Assembly (NCBI GenBank): GCA_030998225.1
Contig: JAPYXD010000738.1
Location: 1,426,001-1,490,000, forward strand
Direction: 5' to 3'
From: Diplolepis rosae
Lineage: Eukaryota > Arthropoda > Insecta > Hymenoptera > Diplolepididae
Length of the DNA: 64,000 nt
Below are positions 52,221-63,259 of this stretch, piece after piece. A model generated the notes under the pieces. That model searched no databases. It saw nothing but the letters and a program-made list of their open reading frames with translations, and was not told the origin of the DNA. Positions within the stretch are counted from its first letter, which is position 1. Every line of letters begins with the position of its first letter. A program made the position numbers and the translations under genes.

Positions 52221-52977
52221 AAGGGTTTCCCAATAAGGGTGATATGTTTTGAAATTGAAAAAAAACACTGAATATTCATTCGGAATTGATCGAAATCTTT
52301 TTTATTATATAGGATATTCTATGCCATTTATGATTTAAACAATATATCGGCCAAATGTCCCCCGAGACTTGAGCCAAAAATGCGCCTCATCAGAAAAGAT
52401 GATTTTTTGATGAAAATTGGGATCATTTTCAATTGATTCCAGAGCCCAATCCGCGAACTCCCGACGCAAACGATGGTCATTAGGCTTCAGTTCTTGGGCC
52501 AGAATCATCTTATAGGGATGCAGACCAAGATCCAATCGCAAAATACGCCAGGTAGTCATCCTGGACAGGCCCAATTCCTGAGATCGGCGTGGCACGGACA
52601 ATTCACGGTTTTCCTCGATACTGGCCTGTACGGCGGCTATATTCTGTGTAGAACGTGCGGTACGCATACGATTTTTAGGCTTAGTATCCAATAGAGTAAA
52701 TTCACTCTCCAACTTATCGATTATTCGACGAATTGAGAGCGCGGATGGAGCAGAATGACGACCATATTTTGCACGATATGCTCTTTGAACACCGACAAAA
52801 CTTCTCGAATTTTGATAAAATAATTGGACAATTTCCAAACGTTGTGGAAGCGTGAAACTACTCATGATTAAATGGCAAACCTTACTGATGACAACTGACA
52901 GCAGACGTCAAAAATTTCAGTTCAAATGAGCCCGATAGGGACATTCAAAATCATATCACCCCTTTTGGGAAACCCTT
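52221..52977 (-). mobile_element. 757-bp Tc1/mariner-superfamily deletion derivative, copy 2
   Basis: Same ends (AAGGGTTTCCCAATA and complement), same length and TA target duplications (52219-52220, 52978-52979) as the copy at 4225-4981, inserted in unrelated DNA. Confidence 0.9.
52335..52865 (-). pseudogene. Truncated transposase, copy 2
   Basis: 176 codons with the same start (MSSFTLPQRLEIV) and the same premature end just after FSDEAHFWL as 4337-4867. The shared breakpoint shows both derive from one deleted ancestor. Confidence 0.88.
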
Positions 52978-52979
52978 TA

Positions 52980-55345
52980 TATGACTTCTCTCACTGAAGG
53001 GATCTTTCGGTGTGAAGCTCGAAAGAAAGGTGATTTTTCAGGATGTTTTTTACGAAAAGAAAAATGCATAGACAGTTTATTTGAAAGGTATATTTGAAGT
53101 AAATTTTGAATATTAAAAAAAAATTCATGAAAAAGTTAGAAAATGGCGGAATAATCTACAGTGAACTGGGGCGTGTCGCTGATGAATTGGTCCGATTGTG
53201 TACAAGATATTATTTTGAGAAAACACGTTTTAAAGTTTTGGTCTATCTCACGAAAGGTCGACATGTCCCAGCATTCCTGACTATATATTCCGAAACACTG
53301 AACTCAGAGCTGACATGTTTTAGGGATGTTTACAGAGAGTTTTGTGTACGATTAAGTTAAAAAAAATTTGATTTTTTTTCGATTCACACCAGGAGACCCC
53401 TTAAAGCAGCCTGACGATATGTTTCTACAAGAAATCCATGCGCCTCAGCTGCAGATTTCTTTAAGTTGAAAAATTAATTTAAAAGTTCCCGCAAATGACG
53501 CTTATTCGGCCCAAAACTCGACATTTGCTCATTCAAAAGAATATATTATACTGATGAAAATTCTCTAATATTTCCAAGTTATGTTGTTGACAGATTTCCA
53601 ACCTTACTACAGTGACATTTTTCATCTGTCAATTTTAACCAAAACTTACTGGTGGAACCAACTTTTGTCAAACGGCGGAAACTTATTAGTACACTTGCTA
53701 GAATTCTAGGGAGGAACCTAAAATGAGGGGGAATTCGCACTCATATTATCTAGAAATTTACAGGCTAATAGGGGAGGTCAGTTATTATGAGGGCGGGGGG
53801 CAGTCGCCCGCATTAATTCACCCCTATTTTAGTTTGAGGATTCTCAATTCGATCCTTCCAGCACATGAATGGTGAGAGGAGGGGGATCTTAACACTCTGG
53901 GTTAGTTTACCGCATACGCAATTTCAAAGGGGAAAAATGGGGGATTCTTTCTTGAAGTGCTCCAGGACTGATTGTAAGCCAACTAAAAGGTATTCTGGGA
54001 TCCAGACGGGGAACCCTGCAGAAGTACACATGTCTCTTTTAGCTATTCACTGAACAAAATTTTGGCAGAAAGGCCCTTTCTTGTCCTTTCCAATATTATT
54101 CCACTCCTTCTTTTCCTTTCCGATATAATTCAACTGGGAAAGCGACAGTGTCAATTCATTAATTATGTTCCATCCTCAAGGAAAAAACTATCCTACCCGG
54201 AAAGAGACCACAGAGTTCTTCTTCTTCTTTGTAAAATTTTCTTAGCACTAGATCCTAGGGACATCACAATTTCCGCAGTGGACATCCCTTGCTGAAAACA
54301 GCGAGACCTATCCGGCCATAGCAAGTAGATTTATGTTTTGTTTAAATTATCATCAGTAGATAGTTTCAAGCAGTGTGTATAGATGGTATAGGTGGTGTGG
54401 CAGTGCTTAGTGTGCAGTAGGCGGGAGATTCAAAGTAGAATAGTTGTGTCCAATTTGTGTAATCCGCAACTTGTGGGGTTTACGTGCCATGAAGCGTGAA
54501 AGATGCAAAACATGAAGTGTATGTATAGCGAAAAGAGTAGCAGATATTAAAAGCCATTAGTAGAATGACGATATTTACACAAGTAGTTCACAATCTTTAA
54601 GGAATTTAAAAAATGGTAGGCTTTTATATAATTGACGATTGCCAAAGTTATTTGTTATAAGTTAATAATTATTTAAAAGAAAAAAAAAATTTTTTCTGTG
54701 AATTTCAAATAATATATTTTCTTCATAAAAAACAGAAATTTTCTTTTCCTCCATTACATTGGCATACAGTTGCTAACTTGCCGTATGTGTACATAAAATT
54801 TTGTTTTACAAATTTGGGAAATTGCAGGAAAGATCAAAACGGATGTAGATAGACCAATTTTGGTTCAGATAATGAAAAAACAAATTTCCCATATATTTTG
54901 TGAAATTGAACTTTTTATTTTCATTTTCGAAATGGAAAGTAGTCAACGTCCATTTCTATCTTCCCCTCAATTTCCTGAATTTTGAAAACACAATTTCATG
55001 CATTTTTTACACAAACGTGTAGAAAATTATAATCAGCAAATTCTTCTAATTTCCTAGAAATCACATGACCTTAAATGCTTAGATAATTTTAAATTAAAAT
55101 GATTTGAAAAAAGCAGTTCAAATAAATAATCTTCCAAATAGAAATTTAATTTCTTAAATCTGAATTGGTTATAAATTAAATAATTCACAAGTTATTTAAT
55201 TTATGACTAAATATTGATATTTCAATACTTATTCAAAAGTAATAATTAATAAAGAGCAAGGCACTTTTTTAATGTGCATATATATTAATTTAAAATAACT
55301 CTGAGTTAAAGTTTTGAAATTTTGGAAGCTTTAAGTTTGAAATAC
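52980..55345. other. No supported gene
   Basis: ORFs at 53106-53360 and 53865-54295 show no domain or splice context. Bases 53700-53950 are G-rich on the plus strand (several GGGGG runs). The rest is AT-rich. Confidence 0.5.
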
Positions 55346-56065
55346 TTAATTTTCATCCGTCGTCTCATATTCTTCCTCTTCTTCAGTTTGCTCCTCTTCC
55401 ACGTATGACTGTTCACCTTTCACCTCTTCATTACGTTCCTCCTCCTCTTCAATATGTTCGTCCTCCTCTTCAATATGTTCCTCTTCGTCAGATTTACTTT
55501 TGGTTTTGCCCAAGATTTTATTCTCTTTCTTGGCTTGAAACGCTTTTTCTTTTGTGTCCTTAACTTATGCAATTTTTTTACTCATATACTGATAAGTCCG
55601 GTCAGCCTCCAATTCGGTTTTTTCAGGGTTAAATCCCCTTTGATGAACGAGCCAATGTCGATAAATATCTAAAAAGAAGTCATTTATATTATCTATTTAA
55701 TATTTATTACAGCAAATAATATTTTTAATTTTCTACAAAGTAAAATTAATGTTAATCTTTACATTTTCAAATTAATTTTAATTAGTACTCAGCACCAATT
55801 TTACGATAACTTTAAAGTACAAACGGCTTGGGGAAATACCTTTTATAGCCAGAATTTTTGTAGGCTCTAACTTCTTACGTGGATTTTTCGTCCCGCGATT
55901 TCTCTCGCTACCCTGTCTGGTGACTGAGCTCACAGACAGCAGTTCGTAGCCATACATAGCAACCAGCAAATTTTTTGCAAAAGTTGGATTCTTTCCTTGG
56001 GTTAGCGTGGATTCGGCCAGTTTATATGCTTCCAGAGACATATGCATTCCACGACCTAGGTGGAT
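55346..56065 (-). CDS. BEN-domain protein, last two exons (one premature stop)
   Basis: Minus-strand exon 56065-55840 follows a TTATAG acceptor and ends AAAAG|GTATTT. Exon 55668-55346 follows CTTTTTAG. They join in phase as K|DIYRHW. The BEN domain spans IHLGRGMHMSLEAYKLAE, then FAKNLLVAMYGYELLSVSSV, then KLEPTKILAIK and IYRHWLVHQRGF. BEN domains bind DNA and chromatin partners and act in transcriptional repression. A TAA at 55567-55565 follows SKKIA; beyond it the same frame continues into an acidic tail with EEEHIEEEDEHIEEEEE. Either the protein ends there or the gene carries a nonsense mutation. Upstream exons were not located. Confidence 0.7.
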
Positions 56066-57160
56066 CTATAATGATCAATAAAGAAATTAGTTCTTCATGT
56101 TGCACGCACACATTTTTCGGTAACCAATGAAGAGTACTTTAAAGTAAAAAAAAAAATCGTCAAAAATTTTGAACATTGAACACGTTGGTCTTGAAGGAGG
56201 AAAAAGTTTGACTGAAATGGATTCAAAATCGGATAGATATATGTTACCAATTATTTTTAATTTCTACTTAATACAACTTATTGAAGCGTCGATATCTTGT
56301 GAAAGGGATCAACTAGGATTTCGATTCTTCAAGATTTTGATCCTATAAGTGATTTAGAAACTCCCTGTGAAACCTAATTTTGGATCCATTCTGGTCTGTT
56401 TTCCCTCTCTCATGACCAGTATAGGGAAGAAAACCTTTACAGCGACCATGTTCTTAGTTCCTTTAATTCTAAAAATTCTTTGATTGTTATTTATAGTAGG
56501 TGAGGGAAATTTCATCACCAATAAAATATGCCATAAAAAGTTTTAATCACTTAAAAATTAAATATCTTTTCTGTTTGAAACCGATAGACAAATTTTAGCC
56601 ATTCCAGCTAAAACGTTTACAAATAGAAAATTTTGGCATAAGATTAAGAACTTAGTAACAGTAGTCTCGTAACTTTGTTTTATTATGTAATCGTAAAATA
56701 GATACAGCAAGGCAAACCGATTCAATTTTATTCATTTTGTTTTAAGATCTTAATTCAAAATGTTTGTTATTGTAGACATGATTTCATTTTCATAGTCTTA
56801 TTATCATCATCATCATATATGATCAAGATCTTTCTAACCTTTGAATTATCTTCGGAGATTTCACCGACAGGCGGATAAGCATGATTTGGAGAGGTATTAT
56901 TACATTGTGACCTTGGTGCTATGGAAGAGAAGGGTTCATGTTTTAAATTTTAGATGAAAAGTTGTGGTAAGAGAGGATGTTTGTAGAAAATTTTCTTGCT
57001 TGTTAGTTCCTTAACCAGTTAACTGTGATTGACGTGTATACTCGTCATAAATACATGGAACTTGCCATAGTCGCCACAGTTAACTTGTTAAGCTTTATGA
57101 TTCCGCTCCTCTGCCATTTGAACCGAAACATTCAAACTGAAACAATCTAATTCGAAAATA
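56066..57160. other. Upstream intron of the BEN gene; nothing else recognised
   Basis: AT-rich, with a short (TCA)n run near 56808. No further BEN exon seen. Confidence 0.45.
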
Positions 57161-57504
57161 TTAAGGTCATAGCTAAACTAGACCATATTATCGATATGGT
57201 AATTTTTTTTGTTTGTAAAATTTTGTTCATGTAAAATAAAATATCGAGACAAACATTTGTGAGATCAAAGAAAAGGCACTTAGAAAGGTCTGTCAGCTCT
57301 TGATATTTTATAATCATAAAAAAATATATTTCAAACAACATTTTTGTTAACTTTTTAAAAAATTTGAGAGTTGACAGATATGTCTTAGCGCCTTTTCTTT
57401 GAACTCACAAATATTGGACTTGACATCTTTTTTTGTATGTATAAAATTTTACAGACGAAATATTACCATATCGATCATATGGTCTGGTTTAACCATGGCC
57501 ATAA
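57161..57504. repeat. Foldback MITE with ~150-bp arms
   Basis: TTAAGGTCATAGCTAAACTA at 57161 pairs with the complement ending at 57504. The arms also share CATAT..ATCGATATGGTAAT, then GATCAAAGAAAAGGC(A/G)C, then CTGTCA(G/A)CTCT. No coding capacity. Confidence 0.75.
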
Positions 57505-57923
57505 CTAAAATAATGATATTTTGGTATTATTCTAATCATACTTTGCAATTACTTCCTTTCCTCTTGGTCGGAACATTTTTCAATTGAGCATTTCCTTTAA
57601 GTTCGTCGTCGGTAGATTCGCTTGCAGACAGTAGAACTCTATCAGGGGGTTGTCTCGTTCGGTGGGTTACAATTTTATGGTCGAGTTTCTGTTCGGTATC
57701 TATTATTACGAAAAAAAGTGAATGTTTTTTTTTTCAATGACACCCGATGATAGCGCAATTAATATTCAACAACACTTCTTATCGCTAAACTAAGTGGATC
57801 ATATGATCAAAATAAATTTAAGTTTTCCTCGAGATTTTTCCTCAATAATGAACACTTCTGCCACTAACCTCAATTAGTTTAGATTAATTAAATCTAAAAA
57901 ATTAAATCTCAATTTCTCAAAAT
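57505..57923. other. No supported gene
   Basis: AT-rich flank of the MITE and the minisatellite. Confidence 0.4.
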
Positions 57924-58270
57924 GTATTAACGAGCATTCAATTTTAAAGCCACTTGACTGCATTAAATCGCATTCGCCTTCTTTCAATCTGAATCCCTAA
58001 AAACGCATTAACGAGCATTCAATTTAAAAGTCACCAGACAGAATTGAATCGAATTTGCCTTCTTTCAATCTGAATACCTTAAATCTCATTGATAAGCATT
58101 CGATTTGAAAGTCAACTGACAGCATTAAATGGCATTGGCCATCTTTCAATCTAAATTCTTCAAAGAGCATTAGCCGGCATTTAATTTTGAAGTCACATGA
58201 AAGCATTAAATGGCATTGGCTTTGTCTCATTTTTAATTCCAGCCAAGGGCATTAAAAAGCATTCATTTGT
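57924..58270. repeat. 81-bp minisatellite, about four units
   Basis: Unit starts (GCATTAACGAGCATTCAATT and variants) lie at 57924, 58005, 58086, 58167 and 58249, that is periods of 81, 81, 81 and 82. Units are roughly 75-85 percent alike by eye. Because 81 is a multiple of three, the minus strand stays open across 58230-58024 as 27-residue repeats (CHLMLS..F.I.C..M.F..FRLK). Expression is unproven. Confidence 0.85.
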
Positions 58271-59317
58271 ATCGAGGAGTGAGTTGGATTGATATGATAA
58301 AATTTGAATTCGGCCAAACGCATTAACTAGAATTCGGAGAGAAACGGAATTGGGCTGGCATTCATATGGATTGATTTGTTCAACATTTTGAATATCGTTT
58401 AATTCATTTCAATCCACCTCTTCTTACCGGGACGAGAAGATATTCTTCGAGAAGCCATATTAAGGTTATAAACGATTAAAAGTGGAGAAAGAACACAATT
58501 TAGAATTTCTGTTTTCTTTCTTGTTCGAAACAATCCATCTTTTAATTTTTATAAAATTAACAAGGAAAAAGTGTCGGCAATTCGTGTGCGTGTGTGTTAG
58601 TTGCAACCACGTGCAACCGGTGAAAAATGAACAAGAGTGACTAGGTTTAGTCACGCATCACAGAATTTTTTAAAGCCCGGTTGAGTCAGGAAATTAAGGG
58701 TGACATCTAAGACAACCTTCTTCTCCAGCCCTTGTCCTACCAACTGGTAGAATTAACTATAAATATCGGTAAGCTGTATCGTTCTAAATTTATAATATTT
58801 TGTTCAATATAGAAGCAAAACCTTTTGATTGAGCTCCTTTGAAATTAAGTAGATATTTTTTTCACAGAAATTCTAACATATTATATTCTATTCTGGTAGC
58901 CAGTAGAGATAGCGAAGACTCCGAAAAAGATCCTACTTAAAAATAAAAAAAGGGACACAAAAGTTTCCTACAGTTTGTAAGCCTCCGCGTACACTTTTTA
59001 TTCTTATAAATAAATATTATTTTATTGTTTATAATATTTAATTATTTATTTATCCCTACTACCCGTACGTAACAATGCTAAACCCTCCTAGCCAATATTT
59101 TTGAGCTAATTTATTTATATAATGATTATTTTCCAGATCGAGAAGTTGTACTTCTATAGCATAGAGTGATTCTTCCGTATGCAGATTTTTAAATTTTTCA
59201 TCTTTTTCAGTTTTCCATGAAAATGATTTTATTCTACGAATATACATAGTTTAATAAATGATTGGGGAAACTTCTGATATATTTAATCAAAATCCTGGGT
59301 TCCTGAATTCTTTTGAG
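58271..59317. other. No supported gene
   Basis: AT-rich. A minus-strand ORF at 59059-59247 (LLDLENNHYINKLAQKYW) could be part of the neighbouring retroelement relic but has no recognisable motif. Confidence 0.4.
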
Positions 59318-59680
59318 TCAACATTTACTTGGGTTCAAATCAACGTTGTGTGTTCCGTTCTGGCTACAGGTGATGCTGATTGGCTCTGGTATTTTGGTTG
59401 AAAATATCCATGCTTTTAATGATGAAATATGCTTCCAGAAAACTGAATTTTCTGTGTTTATTTTAATATCACATTGCTGTAAAATTTTCATTGAAGGGCG
59501 TGTAAGCATTAGACATTCGCAGGATGTAGTTGTGATTATTTCGTCTATTGCTTGGGTGGTATATTGTTTTTTGGCAAGTATCATAATAATATTTATCTGC
59601 CAAAAAGAATTTTCTTTCGTCTTCTGTCAGGGCAATACGGGGTCTGTTCAAATAATAAGGTGACTTCATTTTTTCCAAAA
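59318..59680 (-). pseudogene. Errantivirus-type env fragment (C-terminal ectodomain)
   Basis: Overlapping minus-strand frames give PRIALTEDERKFFLADKY, then CQKTIYHPS, and, after a frameshift, CECLMLTRPSMKILQQCDI, then WIFSTKIPEPISITCSQNGT and a final Cys. Spaced Cys with P.IALT...+.F and the W.FST...P..I.+.C pattern are typical of gypsy-class Env. It is frame-shifted and lacks the transmembrane tail. Confidence 0.5.
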
Positions 59681-59689
59681 AATATTAAT

Positions 59690-60305
59690 TTATTCACGAA
59701 TTCCTGTGTCATCCCCTTCAAAGAAATCCCCCTCAGATATAATACACTTGTGCCAGCGTTTTTCCCAATCCTTGAAGCACTTCTGATATGCATTTTTTGG
59801 TATGTCTTTAAGCTCTCTCAGCGATTCGGTTTTTATCTCCTCAATCGTGTTAAAATGCTGTCCTTTAATTGGTCTCTTCAATCTTGGGAACAAGTAAAAG
59901 TCACAGGGGGCTAAATTTGGTACATACGGTGGCTGAGGCATGATTGTCGTGTTGTTTTTCGCCAAAAAATTACGAATAAGCAATGCTGAGTGAGCAGGTC
60001 AAAATTCAGCAATTTTGGAAAGGACTTCGCTGCCACACGCTTCAGACCCAAAATATCCGAAAAAATTGCATGGCATTAGCCAACCGATATGCCGACATCC
60101 TCAGCAACTTCTCTAATAGTGATTCTATGATTCTCCATAACAATTTTCTTCACTGCTTAAGTGTTTTCATTGGTTGTTAAAGTGCTGGGTGGGCCAGGGC
60201 GAGCGTTGTTATTATCTTTTTCTCGACCTTCTGTGAAGAGCTTGTACCACTTGTGAACACTTTTTAGACTTACAGTACACTCACCGTGTACCACTTGCAA
60301 CATTC
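59690..60305 (-). pseudogene. mariner transposase, internally deleted
   Basis: The N-terminal part (about 60300-60000) reads ECTVSLKSVHKWYKLFTEG, then NARPGPPSTLTTNE, a stop, then KKIVMENHRITIREVAEDVG (HTH). It then jumps directly to RNFLAKNNTTIMPQPPYVPN, then LAPCDFYLFPRLKRPIKG, then KCFKDWEKRWHKCIISEGDF, the end of the catalytic core (third Asp in the APCD motif) and C-terminus. The first and second catalytic Asp are deleted. It is inserted within the errantivirus relic. Confidence 0.8.
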
Positions 60306-60319
60306 TAAGTATTTTAAAG

Positions 60320-61020
60320 CACTTAATTCCATTTTTTACACAAGATATAATATAATATAATTGTATATAATTCGTAATCTTCCATTTTGGTGTGTATTTC
60401 GATGATTACTTCTTGTAGTTGGGCTTTGGAAATTGTTGAAGGGTGTAATTTGCCTTCTCGTGCCCATCTGAAGCTATGACTTTTTCTCATCTTTCTGGCA
60501 ATTTGTGGATTCCATCCCAAAATAACTGCGCCAGCTTGGCAGCTGTATGCTAGCTTAGGCTTATCGAAATGTTTTTGAAATAATTTGTCGTCAGGTTTTT
60601 CTAGTATGGTGTTGTGCTTATTTAGGATTTTAGAACAGTGCAGGGTCCATGATATTTATTATCTAATTTTCCGTATGTATTGGCTTCCTATTTGACGTTC
60701 TTTCGCGGTGATCAAATTTCTAGCTGCTATTAATTTTATTTCTGACAATCTTAATATGTGACCTGCCACGAGAAAATAATAATTTAATTCAGGTCCAACT
60801 AACACTCTAGAAATACCATATATGCTACAGCGAGATCCATTCCATGTCTTTCTTGGCTCAGGACGGCTCCTATTGCGTAATCTGAGGCATCAGTGGTTAC
60901 TGTAAAGAGTTTTTCAAAATCAGGGTATTGTAGTATTGGGCTTTCGCACAGATCTTGTCGTAAGTCCTTGAAGCTATTCTCTCATTCTGGTCCCCATTTA
61001 CCAGGGGTGTTAGTTGAAAT
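60320..61020 (-). pseudogene. Errantivirus/gypsy pol fragment (RNase H)
   Basis: The minus-strand frame near 61000-60850 reads NSFKDLRQDLCESPILQYPD, then FEKLFTVTTDASDYAIGAVL, then SQE, the RT-RNase H junction with the first RNase H Asp (TTDAS). The rest down to 60320 is degraded; an open stretch ILGWNPQIARKMRKSHSFRW shows no known motif. Confidence 0.65.
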
Positions 61021-61139
61021 TTGCCGTTTTTACTCATAGATGTCGCTAGAGATATGTATACATTTTTATGATTTGACATCTATGTCATATTTTTCTATGG
61101 ACAATAACCTTCAAAAATACACAATTACAACGCGCCGTG

Positions 61140-61422
61140 TCACAAGTCGCTCGCTACCATGGCGAAATTGAATGAATTGAGCTTCGAATTGCTTCCGCAC
61201 CCACCATATTCATCGGATCTGGTCCCCAGCCACTACTACCTGTTTACAGACCTCAAAAAAATGCTCCAAGGAAAGAGATTCTACTACAATGAGGAAGTCA
61301 TCACCGAAACGAACGCTTATTTCGAGGCCAAAGATAAATCGTTCTACAAGAAAGGTATTGAAATGTTAGAGAAACGCTGGACTGATTGTGTTGCTTTTGA
61401 AGCAGACAATGTTAATGAATAA
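61140..61422 (+). pseudogene. mariner transposase C-terminal fragment
   Basis: The frame to the TAA at 61420-61422 gives AKLNELSFELLPHPPYSSDL, then VPSHYYLFTDLKKMLQGKRF, then KDKSFYKKGIEMLEKRWTDC. The third catalytic Asp (expected in AP(S)DY) is His here (VPSHYY). It is a different mariner subfamily from the copies at 7609 and 61624. Confidence 0.8.
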
Positions 61423-61623
61423 AGACACAGTGTGTCCCAAAAATAACCGAACTTTATATTTAAATCATACAAAATGCAGTGCCATCTATTGAAAATTTAC
61501 AGCAGTAAAAAGATACATTCATTCTCTTCCAAACGCACTTAAGGTCATGTGAATCGGATGACAGATGTGAAAGTTACAGCCTTTCCAATAAAAGAAAAAG
61601 TGTGCTAATGTTACAAAACAAAA

Positions 61624-62935
61624 ATGGAACAAAGAGCAAATATAAAATTTTGTGTTAAACTCGAAAAAAAATTCGCTGAGACATACGAATTGATGAAAAA
61701 AGTTTATGGTGATGACTGTATCAGTCGTACTTAAGTTTATACGTGGTTTACACGATTTAAAAATGGTCGTGAGGATTTAAGGGGGGAGATACCTCTAGAA
61801 CCCTTGAAAAAAGCAATTTCTTTTCAATTTTATTCTGTGAGAATGAAAACGAAGCAAGTCCGGATTTTTTGCATATATTAGAAGGCATTATTTAACTTCA
61901 AAAAAACAATTTTTTCATGATAGAAAAATACAAAATGGTGGAAATATGACGGATCCCGTCAATAGCGTCGCTGCTAAAAATTTTTGTGGCCGTCAACTTC
62001 CTGGCTAGGTTTTTCATCTGAAACGAGCCTCAAAGTTTTTGTACATGAAAAAATATGTTCCATTCAACTTATGGGTTACCAATAGAACTTTGGGATTATA
62101 TTTTTGAATAGTTTTTTAATCGATTTGAGCAAAAAAAAAATTTTTGATTTTTTGAAAGTTCTAGAGGTATCTCCCCCCTTAAATAACGACCTAAGGACAG
62201 GTCGTCCAGAAGTTAGTAATCGTGCTGAATTGGTGGAAAAAGTTCGTGAAATCATTGGTATCGATGCAAATTTTACTACGAGAATGTTGGCTGAGGAACT
62301 AAATACGAGTAAAAACACTATTTGGAGAATGTTAACTGAAAATTTGGGTAGAAGAAAGGTCTCTGCGCGTTTCGTTCCACATGAATTAAATGAAGACCAA
62401 AAATCGCTCGTGTGGAGCATTGCAAAGTCATTGTTGAAACTGCTGAAAATGATCCAGAGTTTCTTGATTTGATCATAACTGGTGATGAGTCATGGTGCTT
62501 TAAATACGATCCTGAAACTAAGTGTCAATCTGCTGAATGGAAGTCCGAAGGCGAGCCAAAACCGAAAAAAATGCGTTTTCAGAAGTCTCGAATCAAGACA
62601 ATGTTGATTACTTTTTATGATTCGAAGGGTATTGTCCACAAGGAATTTGTTCCAGAACGTCAGACTGCTAATGGAGAATACTATTTAGGCGTTTTCGATC
62701 GTTTGTAGAAAAGAATTGGTCGTGTTAGACCTGAATATCCAGCAGGAAAACAGCTGCTTTTATTGCACTATAATGCACCACCTCACAAGACCAAAAAAGT
62801 GAACAAATTTTTGATGAAAAAACGGATTTCTCTCATCAACCATCCTCCGTATTCGCCTGATCTATCACCATGTGACTATTTTCTATTTCCAAAACTGAAA
62901 ACCAAGATGAAAGGAGTATTTTATGATATTTGTCT
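61624..62935 (+). pseudogene. mariner transposase, nearly full length but inactivated
   Basis: ATG at 61624 (MEQRANIKFCVKLEKKFAET). Defects in order: TAA at 61732; a 398-bp MITE at 61781-62178; a single-base frameshift near 62407; TAG at 62706. The frame resumes exactly after the MITE (NNDLRTGRPEVSNRAE, HTH TTRMLAEELNTSKNTIWRML). First catalytic Asp in ITGDESWCFKYD is kept, the second is Tyr (LLHYNAPPH), the third is present in SPDLSPCDYF. Homology ends at KLKTKMKG (about 62920). Confidence 0.88.
61781..62178. mobile_element. 398-bp MITE with TTAA target duplication (piggyBac-like)
   Basis: TTAA at 61777-61780 and 62179-62182 flanks inverted ends GGGGGGAGATACCTCTAG and complement. TTAA target choice is the hallmark of piggyBac-type transposases. 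No coding capacity. It is inserted in the mariner gene, and precise removal of the MITE plus one TTAA restores the reading frame. Confidence 0.85.
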
Positions 62936-63259
62936 TCTAAAGCCGCCTGAGCTCCGGATTTAAGTAGGGTGTTTCTGTCATAAAACTCGCTCACACTTTC
63001 TAATTGTGGATATCTCGTGCAAGTACCACGAGTAGGTTCTGTGGGGGCCAAAGCGCTGTTTAAGATGATGTATCAAATCGGTTATCGTAGAAAATGTTTT
63101 TCCGTGAGTACTATGCCTTGCAGCACCCTTCAGTCACGCTAAAATCGCCATTATGTACTCTCTTTCGCAATTTGCAGGTACACTGGATTCTCCATTTAAT
63201 ATATCCTGAGTAAAGTCCCTAACGGGCATATTTTTTCCGGTAAAAGTGGGTACATTCAT
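62890..63259 (-). pseudogene. Errantivirus-type gag fragment
   Basis: The minus-strand frame from 63259 reads NVPTFTGKNMPVRDFTQDIL, then NGESSVPANCEREYIMAILA, a TGA at 63136-63134, then LKGAARHSTHGKTFSTITDL, then IHHLKQRFGPHRTYSWYLHE. After a frame change, SVSEFYDRNTLLKSGAQAAL follows. This matches the capsid-like region of gypsy/errantivirus Gag. Homology ends near 62900, where sequence meets the mariner. Confidence 0.65.

Noticed and set aside
53106..53360. 84-codon ORF with plausible composition
   Set aside because: No recognisable family, no splice or promoter support; not claimed as a gene.
57924..58270. CRISPR-like array
   Set aside because: The 81-bp units are directly adjacent without unique spacers, and the genome is eukaryotic.
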